Positions 47,616-56,288 of a DNA stretch of 64,000 nucleotides are shown here, one piece after another (position 1 is the first letter of the stretch; every line of letters starts with the position of its first letter). The notes below the pieces were generated by a model, which did no database searches, was not told the DNA's origin, and was given only the letters and a program-made list of their open reading frames with translations. Origin of the DNA: Pseudomonadota bacterium. GTDB lineage: Bacteria > Pseudomonadota > Gammaproteobacteria > Burkholderiales > Rhodocyclaceae. The stretch is from contig JAGTRW010000013.1 of the NCBI GenBank assembly GCA_018262095.1, positions 124,001-188,000 on the forward strand. Reading direction: 5' to 3'. The position numbers and the translations under genes are program-made.

Positions 47616-48074
47616 ATGAAAAAGGTTCAGCAAGGCTTTACCCTGATCGAACTGATGATCGTCGTCGCGATCATTGGCATTTTGGCCGCCGTGGCGCTGC
47701 CGGCTTATCAGGATTACACGATAAAGGCGAAGGTGTCGGAAGCGACATCAATCTCGTCTACGGCTCGTACGGCGCTTGCGTTGGCTTTTAATGAAGGCAC
47801 GCTTTCTACTAGCATTACCAATGCTGCTGCAGCTGACCCTGTCAGCGGTTTGCCAATCGCCACTGGCATTACGAGCACCTATGTCACCTCAGTTACTGCT
47901 GCTGGTACAAGTGCTACTGCCGGAACGGTTGTAGTAGTAATGAAAGGTACTGGAAACTCAGCCGTTGATACCAAAGACGTGACTTATACGATGACTTGTA
48001 CTGTCGCCGCTCAGTGCACATGGGCCGTTTCAAGTACTGGCGGGATCCCCGCGAAATATCTGCCGAAGATATAG
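47616..48074 (+). CDS. Type IV major pilin PilA-like
   Basis: 152 residues. Leader MKKVQQG and mature start [20 protein letters not shown] with Glu at +5, then [16 protein letters not shown], typical of true type IVa PilA pilins and different from MshA. A C-terminal Cys pair ([12 protein letters not shown]) forms the usual disulfide loop. Ribosome site AAGGAG is close upstream and a strong terminator follows, so it is a single-gene unit. Codon use is more AT-rich than in its neighbours. No other Pil genes are next to it. Its assembly machinery may be elsewhere, or be the MSHA machinery. Confidence 0.92.
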   Translation: MKKVQQGFTLIELMIVVAIIGILAAVALPAYQDYTIKAKVSEATSISSTARTALALAFNEGTLSTSITNAAAADPVSGLPIATGITSTYVTSVTAAGTSATAGTVVVVMKGTGNSAVDTKDVTYTMTCTVAAQCTWAVSSTGGIPAKYLPKI

Positions 48075-48140
48075 TTTTATTTCAACGAAGAACCGGAGGC
48101 AGACCACTGTTTCCGATCTGCCCTGCTGAGTTGAAGTACG

Positions 48141-48172
48141 AAAGCCCCGCCAGAAAAACGGCGGGGCTTTTT
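48141..48172 (+). terminator. Intrinsic terminator of the pilA-like gene
   Basis: Perfect 11-base stem AAAGCCCCGCC (48141-48151) with GGCGGGGCTTT (48160-48170), eight-base loop and a run of T. It is 67 bases after the pilin stop. Confidence 0.92.
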
Positions 48173-48227
48173 GTTGGGACATGCGTAGCGAAGTTACACT
48201 GGCGAGCAGCTGGCTTGCGCACGGAAC

Positions 48228-48698
48228 TCAGGCGAACTCAACCGGAATTGCCGCGCGCAGCACGGTCTGCGTCTCGCCCTGGCGCGTGCGGTTGGTAAAC
48301 CACCACAGCGCGCATTTCTTGATCGTCCAGTCGGCTTCCTCGCCGGAAAGCAGCAGCGCGGCGGCACGGCCGAGCGTCGGTTGGTGGCCGACGACGAGAA
48401 CTGCGCTATGGCCGTCTGGAGCGTCGCCGCCGTCGGGCCAGCCGATCGCGGCGAGCAGGCTGGCGACGTCGCTGCCAGCGCCGAGGCGCGCGTCGGTTTC
48501 GAACGGGACGCCGAGCGCGCGTGCCGTCTGCTGGCAGCGCAGCGCCGGGCTGGCGACGATGCGCAGCTTCTTAGGCGCGTTCTTCCTGAGCCACTGCCCC
48601 ATCTGCGCGGCCTGTTTCTCGCCGCGCGCGGTGAGCTTGCGTTTGGCGTCGGGGCTGCCTTGTTCGGCCTCGGCGTGACGCCAGAGCAGAAGGTCCAT
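48228..48698 (-). CDS. sixA: Phosphohistidine phosphatase SixA-like
   Basis: 156-residue histidine phosphatase-fold protein. The catalytic LLLWRHAEAE (RHG/RHA motif) is at the N-terminus, with VASPALRCQQTA and the second His in VLVVGHQPTLG. Short SixA enzymes remove phosphate from phosphohistidine in phosphotransfer proteins such as Hpt domains or PTS components. The start at MDLLLWRHA fits the family; a 25-codon upstream extension was rejected. Substrate here is unknown. Confidence 0.88.
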   Translation of the reverse strand: MDLLLWRHAEAEQGSPDAKRKLTARGEKQAAQMGQWLRKNAPKKLRIVASPALRCQQTARALGVPFETDARLGAGSDVASLLAAIGWPDGGDAPDGHSAVLVVGHQPTLGRAAALLLSGEEADWTIKKCALWWFTNRTRQGETQTVLRAAIPVEFA

Positions 48699-48769
48699 GA
48701 GCGTTTCCTCGGGAAAAGCATTCATGGTGGAAGGCGATTGTTGCACGCTGATGTCCACGGTGCCGGCGC

Positions 48770-49453
48770 TCACAGATCGTAGCCGCGCAGTTTTTCGACG
48801 TCGGGGATGGCGATCTTGCGTCCTTTGACGACGATCAGTCCGTTTTCGGAAAGCTCGTGCAGGATGCGCGAGAAGTGTTCCTGCGTCAGGTTGAGGCGCG
48901 AGGCGATGACGCCCTTGTTGGTCGGCAACGTGACGGTGAGCGCACCGCTGTCGCTATGGTCGCGCAGCAGGTAGCCGATGATTCGCTGGCGGCCCGAGTG
49001 CAGCGAATACGATTCGACGTCGGTGATCAGGTGGTGCAGGCGGATCGACAGGCTGGCGATCATCTTGCGCCCGAGCCTGGGGTCTTTTTCGATCTCGTCG
49101 AGGATCGCGGCTTTCGAAATGTGTAAGAGCTGCGAATCGGCGAGCGCCTGCGCGTAGACCATATACGGCTTTTCCATGAACATCACCGCTTCACCGAACG
49201 AGTGCCCCTGGCCGATGATGTCGACGACCTTCTCGCCGCCTTGCGGCGAGGTGAAGGCGAGCTTGATCTGGCCATAGACGATCAGGTGAAAGCCGGTCGA
49301 CACGTCGCCTTTGTGGAACAGCACGTCGCCGCGCAGCGCGTTGATCTGCCGCGTGCCGCGCGCGATGCGGGCGATTTCGTCCTGTTCGAGGCCGTTGAAA
49401 AGCGGGACGTGCGCGAGCAGCGCCTCGATGTTGATCCCCTGGGTGGCCGGCAT
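48770..49453 (-). CDS. Crp/Fnr-family transcriptional regulator (DNR-like)
   Basis: 227 residues. N-terminal cyclic-nucleotide-binding-fold domain (about 10-130, with VPLFNGLEQDEIARIARG and FHLIVYGQIKLAF, GHSFGEAVMFMEKPY), dimer helix (about 125-150) and a winged helix-turn-helix (LPTNKGVIASRLNLTQEHFSRILHEL). The Cys cluster of true FNR is absent, so it does not hold an oxygen-sensing Fe-S cluster. The sequence resembles DNR/NnrR-type regulators that sense NO through heme; that ligand is inferred. It follows guaC on the same strand by 24 bases. Confidence 0.85.
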   Translation of the reverse strand: MPATQGINIEALLAHVPLFNGLEQDEIARIARGTRQINALRGDVLFHKGDVSTGFHLIVYGQIKLAFTSPQGGEKVVDIIGQGHSFGEAVMFMEKPYMVYAQALADSQLLHISKAAILDEIEKDPRLGRKMIASLSIRLHHLITDVESYSLHSGRQRIIGYLLRDHSDSGALTVTLPTNKGVIASRLNLTQEHFSRILHELSENGLIVVKGRKIAIPDVEKLRGYDL

Positions 49454-49477
49454 GCGCGACTTTCGAATGACTGCTGT

Positions 49478-50518
49478 TCAGGCTTGTCCGAAGACTTCGT
49501 TGAGCTGCTGGGTGACGCGGACAAAGGTGGTGCGCTTGGAGAGTTCCTTGAGCGTTCGCGCGCCGACGTAGGTGCACGCCGAGCGAACGCCGCCGAGAAT
49601 TTCCTGCGCGGTGTGCTCGACCGGGCCGCGATAGTCGAGCAGCACGTCCTTGCCTTCGGCGGCGCGGTAGCCGGCGACGCCGCCGGCGTACTTGTCCATC
49701 GCTTCGCGCGAACTCATTCCGTAGAAGTGCATCTTGCGAACGCCGTCCTGCTCGACGATCTCGCCGCCGCATTCGTCGTGTCCGGCGAGCATGCCGCCGA
49801 GCATCACGAAGTCGGCGCCGGCGCCGAAAGCCTTGGCCAGGTCGCCCGGCGAGGTGCAGCCGCCGTCGGCGCAGATCAGCCCGTGCAGACCGTGCGCCGC
49901 GTCGGCACATTCGATGATCGCGGAGAGCTGCGGATAGCCGACGCCGGACATCCGCCGCGTGGTGCACACCGACCCCGGGCCGATGCCGACCTTGACGACG
50001 TCGACGCCGTCGAGGATCAGCTCCTCGGTCATTTCGCCGGTCACCACGTTGCCGGCCATGATGGTGATTTCGGGGTAGGCCGCGCGCAGTTTGTGGATGA
50101 AGCTGATGAAGGCTTTGGTGTAGCCGTTGGCGACATCGACGCAGACGTTCTGGATGGCGTCGCCGGCCGCTTCCTTGACGCGGCGGAACTTGTCGTAATC
50201 GGGCGCGGTGATCCCCATCGAGTAGAACGAGTTGGGCGGGCTCGCCGCTTCGGCAAAGAAGGCGAGCAGTTCGGCCTCGCCGTAGTGCTTGTGCAAGGCG
50301 ACGCAGAGCTGGTGGGCGGCCAGCGCGCGCGCCATCTCGAAGGTTCCGGTGGCGTCCATGTTGGCGGCGATCACCGGAATGCCGTGATACTTGCGCTGCG
50401 AGTGCAAAAAGACGAAATCGCGCGAAATATCGACCTCGGAACGCGAGGTCAGCGTCGATCGCTTGGGGCGGATGAGGACGTCCTTGAAGTCGAGTTTGAG
50501 GTCCTGTTCAATGCGCAT
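49478..50518 (-). CDS. guaC: GMP reductase GuaC
   Basis: 346-residue NADPH-dependent enzyme turning GMP into IMP for purine balance. Phosphate-loop and catalytic Cys in [22 protein letters not shown]-terminal [29 protein letters not shown], and the flap [22 protein letters not shown]. No CBS domains, which separates it from IMP dehydrogenase. Same strand and closely spaced with the Crp/Fnr gene. Confidence 0.95.
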   Translation of the reverse strand: MRIEQDLKLDFKDVLIRPKRSTLTSRSEVDISRDFVFLHSQRKYHGIPVIAANMDATGTFEMARALAAHQLCVALHKHYGEAELLAFFAEAASPPNSFYSMGITAPDYDKFRRVKEAAGDAIQNVCVDVANGYTKAFISFIHKLRAAYPEITIMAGNVVTGEMTEELILDGVDVVKVGIGPGSVCTTRRMSGVGYPQLSAIIECADAAHGLHGLICADGGCTSPGDLAKAFGAGADFVMLGGMLAGHDECGGEIVEQDGVRKMHFYGMSSREAMDKYAGGVAGYRAAEGKDVLLDYRGPVEHTAQEILGGVRSACTYVGARTLKELSKRTTFVRVTQQLNEVFGQA

Positions 50519-50556
50519 ATCGGTGTTCTCTGGCGGTAGTTGACAAAATATCCGGT

Positions 50557-51126
50557 TCAGCCCGGCGCCGGCCGGGCTGCTTCGAGTTCAAGGTGGCAGG
50601 GTGCGAGCAGCAGGTGCGCGAGCTGCTCGGGATCGCTCGTTCCCAGATGGTCGGCAAAAGCCGCGAGCCGCGCGTCGCCGGCGGCGGTCAGCGCGTCGAT
50701 CAGCGCTTTGGCCGCCTCGCGCGGGTTGGTCGCCCCCGGCTGATAGCCCGGCCAGTCCTTGTAGTGCGCCAGCAACTGCGATCGGTGGTCCTGATAGAGC
50801 GCGCTTTGGCGGATGAACTCGAGTTCGACGCGCTTGGCCTCGATTTCGGCGTCGATCACCTCGTCGCTATCCTGGTAGTGCGCCTTCTCGGCGCTGCTCC
50901 AGTGCGGCTTGTCGCCATGGGTTTCGCGCAGCGTCACGAAGGTGTTCTTGAGCACCATCTGCGAATGCGTTCCAGCGTCGCGGAAGACATAGACGAGGTC
51001 CTTGCCCTGGCCCTCGGTGCCGACGTAGCGCATCCCCGCAGCGACGCGCCGCGGATTGAAGCCGAACTGGCGCGCGCACGCCGAGCGCAGGGTGGCTAGC
51101 AGTTCATTGGTTTTCGCAGGACTCAC
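50557..51126 (-). CDS. Unrecognised protein, 189 residues
   Basis: No family recognised. Soluble, mixed charge. The N-terminal half is well structured ([41 protein letters not shown]) with an aromatic [23 protein letters not shown], and a helical C-terminal part follows. No signal or membrane segment. It lies 38 bases before guaC on the same strand and may share its transcript. Clear coding character: GC-rich third positions throughout. Confidence 0.65.
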   Translation of the reverse strand: MSPAKTNELLATLRSACARQFGFNPRRVAAGMRYVGTEGQGKDLVYVFRDAGTHSQMVLKNTFVTLRETHGDKPHWSSAEKAHYQDSDEVIDAEIEAKRVELEFIRQSALYQDHRSQLLAHYKDWPGYQPGATNPREAAKALIDALTAAGDARLAAFADHLGTSDPEQLAHLLLAPCHLELEAARPAPG

Positions 51127-51313
51127 CGGACAATCCTTTCAGTGAATTATCGCCGTTTGGCGTTTCGCAGCATACGCCATTCGCCGGAAGAAAAGCAGGC
51201 CGTTCGCGCTGCGCTCGTCGCAGCGCAATGAGCAAGCTGGGCAGGCCTTCGACCGGTTCAGGCCGAACGCGCCAGCGTCGTCATTCTACCGAAACGAAGC
51301 AGAAGAAATACAG

Positions 51314-51829
51314 TCAGCCCGCGGGTCTGCGGAAGCCATCGGCGAGCCAGGCGCTGGCGCTCGCCAGCTTGAGTTTGAAGCCGGCGTCGACGCGCACCTG
51401 CGCCAGCTGTTCGCCCGCCTCGTCGTGCGCGGCGAGCAGCGCATGCGGGTCGTCTTCGTCGGCGACGAGGTCGAGCGTGATGCACAGCCGTCCGCCCGGC
51501 GTCGCCAGCGTCAGGCTCTTGTGCAGCTGCGCGTGCAGTTGTTGCTCGTGCCGGCGCAACACTTCGGCGGCGGTCTTGACCAGCGTGTTGAACGCCGAAA
51601 CGTCAAGCGGCTTCGGGTCTTTTTTGTTGCGTCCCATGGTCCACGGGCCGACCAAGGCAGGTTCGGGTTCGCCGTCCTTGATCATCTCGACGGCCCAGCC
51701 CTCGTCGTCTTCGTTTTTGATCACTCGAGCGGTCCAGCCGTTGTTGATCCACAGCCGCGCCTGGTGGACCGCGTCGGGCTGTTCGCAGTCGGCCACTGCG
51801 TCGGTTTCGTCAATTGGTTTGGAAGTCAT
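51314..51829 (-). CDS. Unrecognised acidic protein, 171 residues
   Basis: No family recognised. The start is placed at MTSKPIDETDAVA rather than 20 codons earlier. An acidic N-terminus is followed by a compact domain with ARLWINNGWTARVIKNEDDEGWAVEMI, then GPWTMGRNKKDPKPLDVSAFNTLVKTAAEVLRRHEQQL and a beta-rich end. No signal peptide or membrane helix, so cytoplasmic. A 187-base gap with a short GCTGCG inverted repeat separates it from the previous gene. Confidence 0.65.
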   Translation of the reverse strand: MTSKPIDETDAVADCEQPDAVHQARLWINNGWTARVIKNEDDEGWAVEMIKDGEPEPALVGPWTMGRNKKDPKPLDVSAFNTLVKTAAEVLRRHEQQLHAQLHKSLTLATPGGRLCITLDLVADEDDPHALLAAHDEAGEQLAQVRVDAGFKLKLASASAWLADGFRRPAG

Positions 51830-51987
51830 GGAGCGAATTGTACGTCGCCGCGGTTCTCCCGCGAAGTTCGGCCAGACGATCCTGAACATAGCGCAGTCGG
51901 GTGACCGACCGTAATAGTTTGTAAAGCCGGTCAGCGCATCGTGCTTCGCTGCGTTATATTGAAATCCTTACCGCTTCGGAGCTTCCA

Positions 51988-52377
51988 ATGAAAGCGTTCC
52001 TCCTGGCTATTCTGGCGCTGTTGCTGAGCCAGTCCGCCTTCGCTCAGTATCACGGACACGGTGGCTATTACGGCCACGGTGGCCACGGTTATTACGGGCC
52101 GCGTGTCGGCTTCTATTTCGGCGCGCCTTATCCGTGGGTTCCGCCGCCGACCTACTACTATCCGCCACCCGTGGTTTACGCGCCGCCGGTGGTCACCATT
52201 CGCGAAGCGCCGACCGTCTATATCGAACAGGACCAGGTGGCGGCGCCGGTCGTTCAGTCGCAGCAGACCTTCGAGCCGGGTTACTGGTACTACTGCCAGG
52301 AACGCCAGGGTTACTACCCGACGGTCAAAAGCTGCCCCAGCGCATGGCAAAAAGTCGCGCCGTCAACTAATCGGTGA
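51988..52377 (+). CDS. Exported Gly/His/Tyr/Pro-rich small protein
   Basis: 129 residues with a clean signal peptide (MKAFLLAILALLLSQSAFA). The mature protein opens with repeated HGHGGYYGHGGHGYYG, then a Tyr/Pro-rich PTYYYPPPVVYAPP stretch, and ends in a conserved-looking FEPGYWYYCQERQGYYPTVKSCPSAWQKV with two Cys. The His-rich segment could bind metal; the Cys-containing end resembles small periplasmic or surface proteins often found before glycine-zipper lipoproteins. The stop overlaps the next gene by four bases. Confidence 0.75.
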   Translation: MKAFLLAILALLLSQSAFAQYHGHGGYYGHGGHGYYGPRVGFYFGAPYPWVPPPTYYYPPPVVYAPPVVTIREAPTVYIEQDQVAAPVVQSQQTFEPGYWYYCQERQGYYPTVKSCPSAWQKVAPSTNR

Positions 52378-52955
52378 GCGCGATGACTGCCAAGACTTTT
52401 CTTCTGCGTCGATTCTCTCCCCTGCTGCTGCTCGGCCTTGCCGCCTGCGTCAGCGTCCCGACCGGACCGAGCTTGATGGCGCTACCGGGGTCCAACAAGG
52501 ACTTTGACCAGTTCCGCGCCGACGAGGCGATGTGCCGCAACTACGCCAGCCAGTCGATCGGCGCGACCACCGCCAGCGGCACCGCGGTCGATGCCGGCGT
52601 GACCAGCGCGCTGATCGGTACGCTGGTCGGCGCCGCGGCCGGCGCCGCGGTCGATGGCTCGCATGGCGCCGGCGTCGGCGCCGGCATGGGCCTGGTCGTC
52701 GGCAGCGTGGCTGGCGTCGGCGCCGCCGATGCGTCGCGTTACGGTACCCAGCAGCGTTACGACCAGAGCTACGTGCAGTGCATGTATTCGCGCGGCCATC
52801 AGGTTCCGGTCTCGGGCGGCTACAGCGTGCGTCGAGCGGTCGCTCCGGCGGTGCCGGCGCCTGATTACGTGCCGCCGCCGGGCAACCCGCCGCCACCGCC
52901 GGGAACGCCGCCCGCTCCGCCTGCGGGTGACCCGCCGCCGCCGCCGCTGCGTTGA
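52374..52955 (+). CDS. Glycine-zipper outer membrane lipoprotein with Pro-rich tail
   Basis: 193 residues. Lipobox LLLGLAAC near residue 24. The central part (about 60-125) is a Gly/Ala-rich zipper, ALIGTLVGAAAGAAVDG and GAGMGLVVGSVAGVGA, forming a membrane-inserting hairpin, followed by QSYVQCMYSRGHQVPV. The last 40 residues are mostly Pro and Gly (PPPGNPPPPPGTPP). It is translationally coupled to the small exported protein before it. The function is probably structural at the envelope. Confidence 0.8.
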   Translation: MSAMTAKTFLLRRFSPLLLLGLAACVSVPTGPSLMALPGSNKDFDQFRADEAMCRNYASQSIGATTASGTAVDAGVTSALIGTLVGAAAGAAVDGSHGAGVGAGMGLVVGSVAGVGAADASRYGTQQRYDQSYVQCMYSRGHQVPVSGGYSVRRAVAPAVPAPDYVPPPGNPPPPPGTPPAPPAGDPPPPPLR

Positions 52956-53033
52956 TCCTTCCTCGGTAGGCGCTTCGCTCTACCGACCTTCACGCTGGTC
53001 GGTAGAGGGGCGGGGTGCTAGCATTCGCTTCCC

Positions 53034-53893
53034 ATGAAAATCGAAGCCATCCGCCAGCGCCTGCGCGAGCTCGGCGCCAAACCCTGCCATGAACAACGCC
53101 TGCTGCGCGCCTGGCTGCAGGCGCAGTCGCTCGGCAGCGGTACGCGCCGCCAGCGTGCCGAGGACTTTCTGCCGCTCGCCTTGCGTGACGCACTGCCGGC
53201 GATCGGCGCCGAACTCTCGGCGCTGGCGCAAGTGCGCTCCGAACACCCCGGCGCCGACGGTTCGGCGCGCCTCTTGGTCGAACTCGCCGACGGGCAGGCG
53301 GTCGAGAGTGTGCTGCTGCCGCGTGCGGGCCTGTGCGTATCGACGCAGGTCGGCTGCGCGGTCGGCTGCCAGTTCTGCATGACCGGCCGCGACGGCCTGC
53401 TGCGCCAGCTCGGCAGCGCCGAGATCGTCGCCCAGGTGGTGCTCGGGCGAAGCCGGCGGAGCGTCGGCAAGGTCGTCTTCATGGGCATGGGCGAGCCGGC
53501 GCACAACCTTTCCAACGTGCTCGAAGCGATCGAACTGCTCGGCACCGCCGGCGCGATCGCGCACAAGAACCTCGTTTTCTCGACGGTCGGCGACCATCGC
53601 GTTTTTGAGCGTTTCGCGCAGCTGCCGCCCGGTGCCGTCAAGCCGGCGTTGGCGATTTCATTGCACACGAGCGACGCGCAGTTGCGCGCGACGCTCTTGC
53701 CGCGCGCGCCGCGCATAGCCCCGGCCGAACTCGTCGAACTCGGCGAACGCTACGCGCGAGCGACCGGTTATCCGATCCAGTACCAGTGGACGCTGCTCGA
53801 AGGCGTCAACGACGGCGACGACGAAATCGACGCGATCGCGAGGCTGCTTTCCGGCAAGTACGCGATGATGAATTTCATCCCCTACAACACCAA
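53034..53893 (+). CDS. RlmN/Cfr-family radical SAM RNA methyltransferase, 3' end lost at adapter
   Basis: About 287 genuine residues. Radical SAM cluster motif CAVGCQFC (about 104-111) follows RAGLCVSTQVG. VVFMGMGEPAHNLSNV, FSTVGDHRVFERFA, KPALAISLHTSDAQLRATLLP and YPIQYQWTLLEGVND are typical of the family. The genuine sequence ends at MNFIPYNTN; the following bases are sequencing adapter, so about 50-70 C-terminal residues, including the second catalytic Cys region, are missing from the assembly. It may be a paralogue of housekeeping RlmN, since the usual RlmN neighbours are absent. The gene is probably intact in the organism. Confidence 0.85.
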
Positions 53894-53952
53894 CTGTCTC
53901 TTATACACATCTGACGCTGCCGACGACGGAGAGAGTGTATATCTCGGTGGTC
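53894..53952. other. Illumina Nextera adapter sequence embedded in the contig (artefact)
   Basis: 53894-53912 is exactly the 19-base Tn5 mosaic end CTGTCTCTTATACACATCT. 53913-53926 (GACGCTGCCGACGA) completes the Nextera read-1 adapter. 53927-53934 (CGGAGAGA) sits where the i5 index belongs, and 53935-53952 matches the start of the P5 arm with one mismatch. The order is exactly that of a read running out of its insert, so this is not genomic DNA. Confidence 0.97.
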
Positions 53953-54125
53953 TTGATTTCTAGGCGGCGGACTTGGGAAAATAGGTTTAATATTCACCAG
54001 TTTGATTGGCCCGCGCGCTTGCCGAAATCGATGGGCTATTGCGGGGCTTGTTTCGGATTGGCCGTTGCGTTCAGGCGATTTCGCCCAGGCGTTTCGTAAC
54101 AGCGTTTGCAGGAAGTCAGCAGAAG

Positions 54126-56288
54126 ATGATTCCGCCTCAGCCGGTCAAGATCGAGATTCCCTTCGGGAGCCGCCCGGTGATGGCCGGCGCCGGCATGCGC
54201 AGCAAGCTGCCTCTGGTGCGCCTGCCGATGATGCCGCAGGTGCTGGTCTGTCTGCTCGACCTATACCATCGCGACGACGTCAGTCTTGGCGAAATCGCCG
54301 ACGTCATCCGGCGCGACGCCGGCATGTCGGCCAAGATCATGTCGGTCGCCACGTCGGCCAGCCTGCACGGACGCAGTCGGCCGGCTAGCCTCGATCAGTG
54401 TCTCTCGCTGCTCGGCATGAGCGCGCTCAAGAAAATCGTGATCAACGAATCGATCCTGCAGGTCTTTCGGCGCTTCACCAAGGATAGAGAATTCGACCTG
54501 CGCCGTTTCTGGGAGCATTCGCTGCGCAGCGCGCTGATCGCTCGCGAGCTGGCCAAGGCGATGGCTTACGCCAACCACGACGAAGCCTATCTGGGCGGCC
54601 TGTTGCACGATGTCGGTCAATTGGCGATGCTGGCCGCCGACGCCGACAGCTATTTCCCGCTGATTACCCACCGGGGCGACGATGACGGCCTGTGCGCCCT
54701 GGAGCAGCAAAGTTACGAGCTGACGCACGCCGAAGTCGGTGCCTGGCTGATCGAAAAGTGGGAGCTCGACTCGCTGCTTTCCGATGGCGTGCTTTATCAC
54801 CATGACCCGGTCGAGCGCCTGGTCGGCGCCCATGCGCTGATCCGCATCGTTTTTCTCGCCAACCGGCTGGCGCTTCTGCGCGGCCAGCCGCTGTCCGCGG
54901 CGGACAGCGAACTGGCGCGCCAGTGCGACGCCGGCAACGTCGAGCTGGCGCCGCTGCTCGAAAAAATCGAGCAGGAACTGATCGATCTCGCGCAGGAGCT
55001 CGGCATCGAGTTGCTCGAAACGCTGCCGGGTGATCCGGCGTCAGACGACGCCGCCAATTGCGGCGCCGACGTGCTGAGCGATCGGGTGCGCGACGTGTTG
55101 CTGGTCGATAACGTGCTTGGCGACGTGCTGCCTTCGGATAGCCTCGAGTCGACGCTCCATCATATTGCCCAGGCGGCAAAAGTGTTGTTCAAGGTCAATC
55201 CGGTCTTTTATTTCCTGCCGCACGAAAAAGGCAGCGATCGCTATTGCGCGCATCCGATCGGCGGTCGGTCGGCGCAGGTCTCGCAACTGGACTTCGTGCG
55301 CGGGCGCAGCAAGTCGGGCGTGGCGCGTGCGATCGATCACGGCATCCTGTCGATCGCCGCCGATTCGCCGGACAACGAGTTGCTCGATCATCAGCTGCTG
55401 CGCCTGACGGGAAGCGCCGGCTTGCTGCTCGTTCCGCTGCGCAGCAAGGGCGAATGTCAGGGGGTGCTGGTCGCCGGCTTCGCCAGCGTGCTGCAGGCCA
55501 ACGACTTGTGGACGCGAATTCCCTGTTTCGAGAGCTTTGCCAGCCTCGCCGGCGATCTGCTGCGCCAGGGCCTGCTGCCGGTGGCCGCTGCCTTGTCGGC
55601 GACCCCCGCCGGTGAGGACGCGGGGCGCGAACGTCTGCGGCGGGTGGTCCATGAAATAGGCAATCCGCTCGCCATCATCCAGAATTACCTGTCGACGCTC
55701 AAGGCCAAATACGCGCAGAGCGATGTCGGTACGCGCGAACTCGGGATCGTGAGCGACGAGATCGGCCGGCTGACCAGAATCCTGCATGACGCCTTGCACG
55801 ATTCCGGCGAGACGCCTAGCGCGGTCGGCGCCGTCAAGCTCAATGCGCTGATCGAGAACCTGGTTTTGCTCTGCCGCAACTCGGGTTTTGTCGCCAAGAG
55901 CGTCGATATCCGCACCGAGTTGTTCGCCGATCCGCCCGAGTTGTGGACCGATAGCGACCGGCTCAAGCAGTTGCTGCTCAATCTCATCAAGAACGCGGTC
56001 GAAGCGATGCCCAGCGGCGGCGTCGTGCGGGTCGGCTCGGCGCCGTGGGGCAACGGCGTGCGGCCGACGCACATCGAAATTCGCATCGATGATTCGGGTT
56101 CGGGAATCCCCGCCGAGGTTCTGGCCAACCTTTATCAGCCGGTGTCGAGCAGCAAGGGGAGCAACCATCAGGGCGTCGGGCTGGCGATCGTCGGCCAGCT
56201 GGTCGGCGATCTGCACGGCCTGATCAACTGCCGTTCGAGTGAACAGGGCAGCAGTTTTCAACTGCTGCTGCCGCTGGGCAAGCGATGA
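54126..56288 (+). CDS. HDOD-GAF-histidine kinase signalling protein
   Basis: 720 residues from the ATG at MIPPQPVKIE; an upstream extension was rejected as it runs toward the adapter join. An HDOD domain (about 25-225, with GLLHDVGQLAML) is followed by a GAF-like region (about 340-485) and a histidine kinase: phosphorylatable H509 in VVHEIGNPLAIIQNYL, N box NLIKNAVEAMP (N623) and G1 box DDSGSGIP. No membrane helix is seen, so a cytoplasmic sensor is likely. The stop overlaps the REC-GGDEF-EAL gene by four bases, which makes that protein its obvious partner. Confidence 0.9.
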   Translation: MIPPQPVKIEIPFGSRPVMAGAGMRSKLPLVRLPMMPQVLVCLLDLYHRDDVSLGEIADVIRRDAGMSAKIMSVATSASLHGRSRPASLDQCLSLLGMSALKKIVINESILQVFRRFTKDREFDLRRFWEHSLRSALIARELAKAMAYANHDEAYLGGLLHDVGQLAMLAADADSYFPLITHRGDDDGLCALEQQSYELTHAEVGAWLIEKWELDSLLSDGVLYHHDPVERLVGAHALIRIVFLANRLALLRGQPLSAADSELARQCDAGNVELAPLLEKIEQELIDLAQELGIELLETLPGDPASDDAANCGADVLSDRVRDVLLVDNVLGDVLPSDSLESTLHHIAQAAKVLFKVNPVFYFLPHEKGSDRYCAHPIGGRSAQVSQLDFVRGRSKSGVARAIDHGILSIAADSPDNELLDHQLLRLTGSAGLLLVPLRSKGECQGVLVAGFASVLQANDLWTRIPCFESFASLAGDLLRQGLLPVAAALSATPAGEDAGRERLRRVVHEIGNPLAIIQNYLSTLKAKYAQSDVGTRELGIVSDEIGRLTRILHDALHDSGETPSAVGAVKLNALIENLVLLCRNSGFVAKSVDIRTELFADPPELWTDSDRLKQLLLNLIKNAVEAMPSGGVVRVGSAPWGNGVRPTHIEIRIDDSGSGIPAEVLANLYQPVSSSKGSNHQGVGLAIVGQLVGDLHGLINCRSSEQGSSFQLLLPLGKR

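Noticed and set aside
53894-53963. Real Tn5-type transposon end, or a natural C-terminus of the RlmN-like protein
   Set aside because: The mosaic end is followed by read-1 adapter, index-length segment and P5 sequence, which no natural transposon carries in that order.
54006-54125. Forty-residue N-terminal extension of the HDOD kinase
   Set aside because: It has no HDOD homology, lies next to the adapter join and lacks a ribosome site; the ATG at 54126 is better placed.
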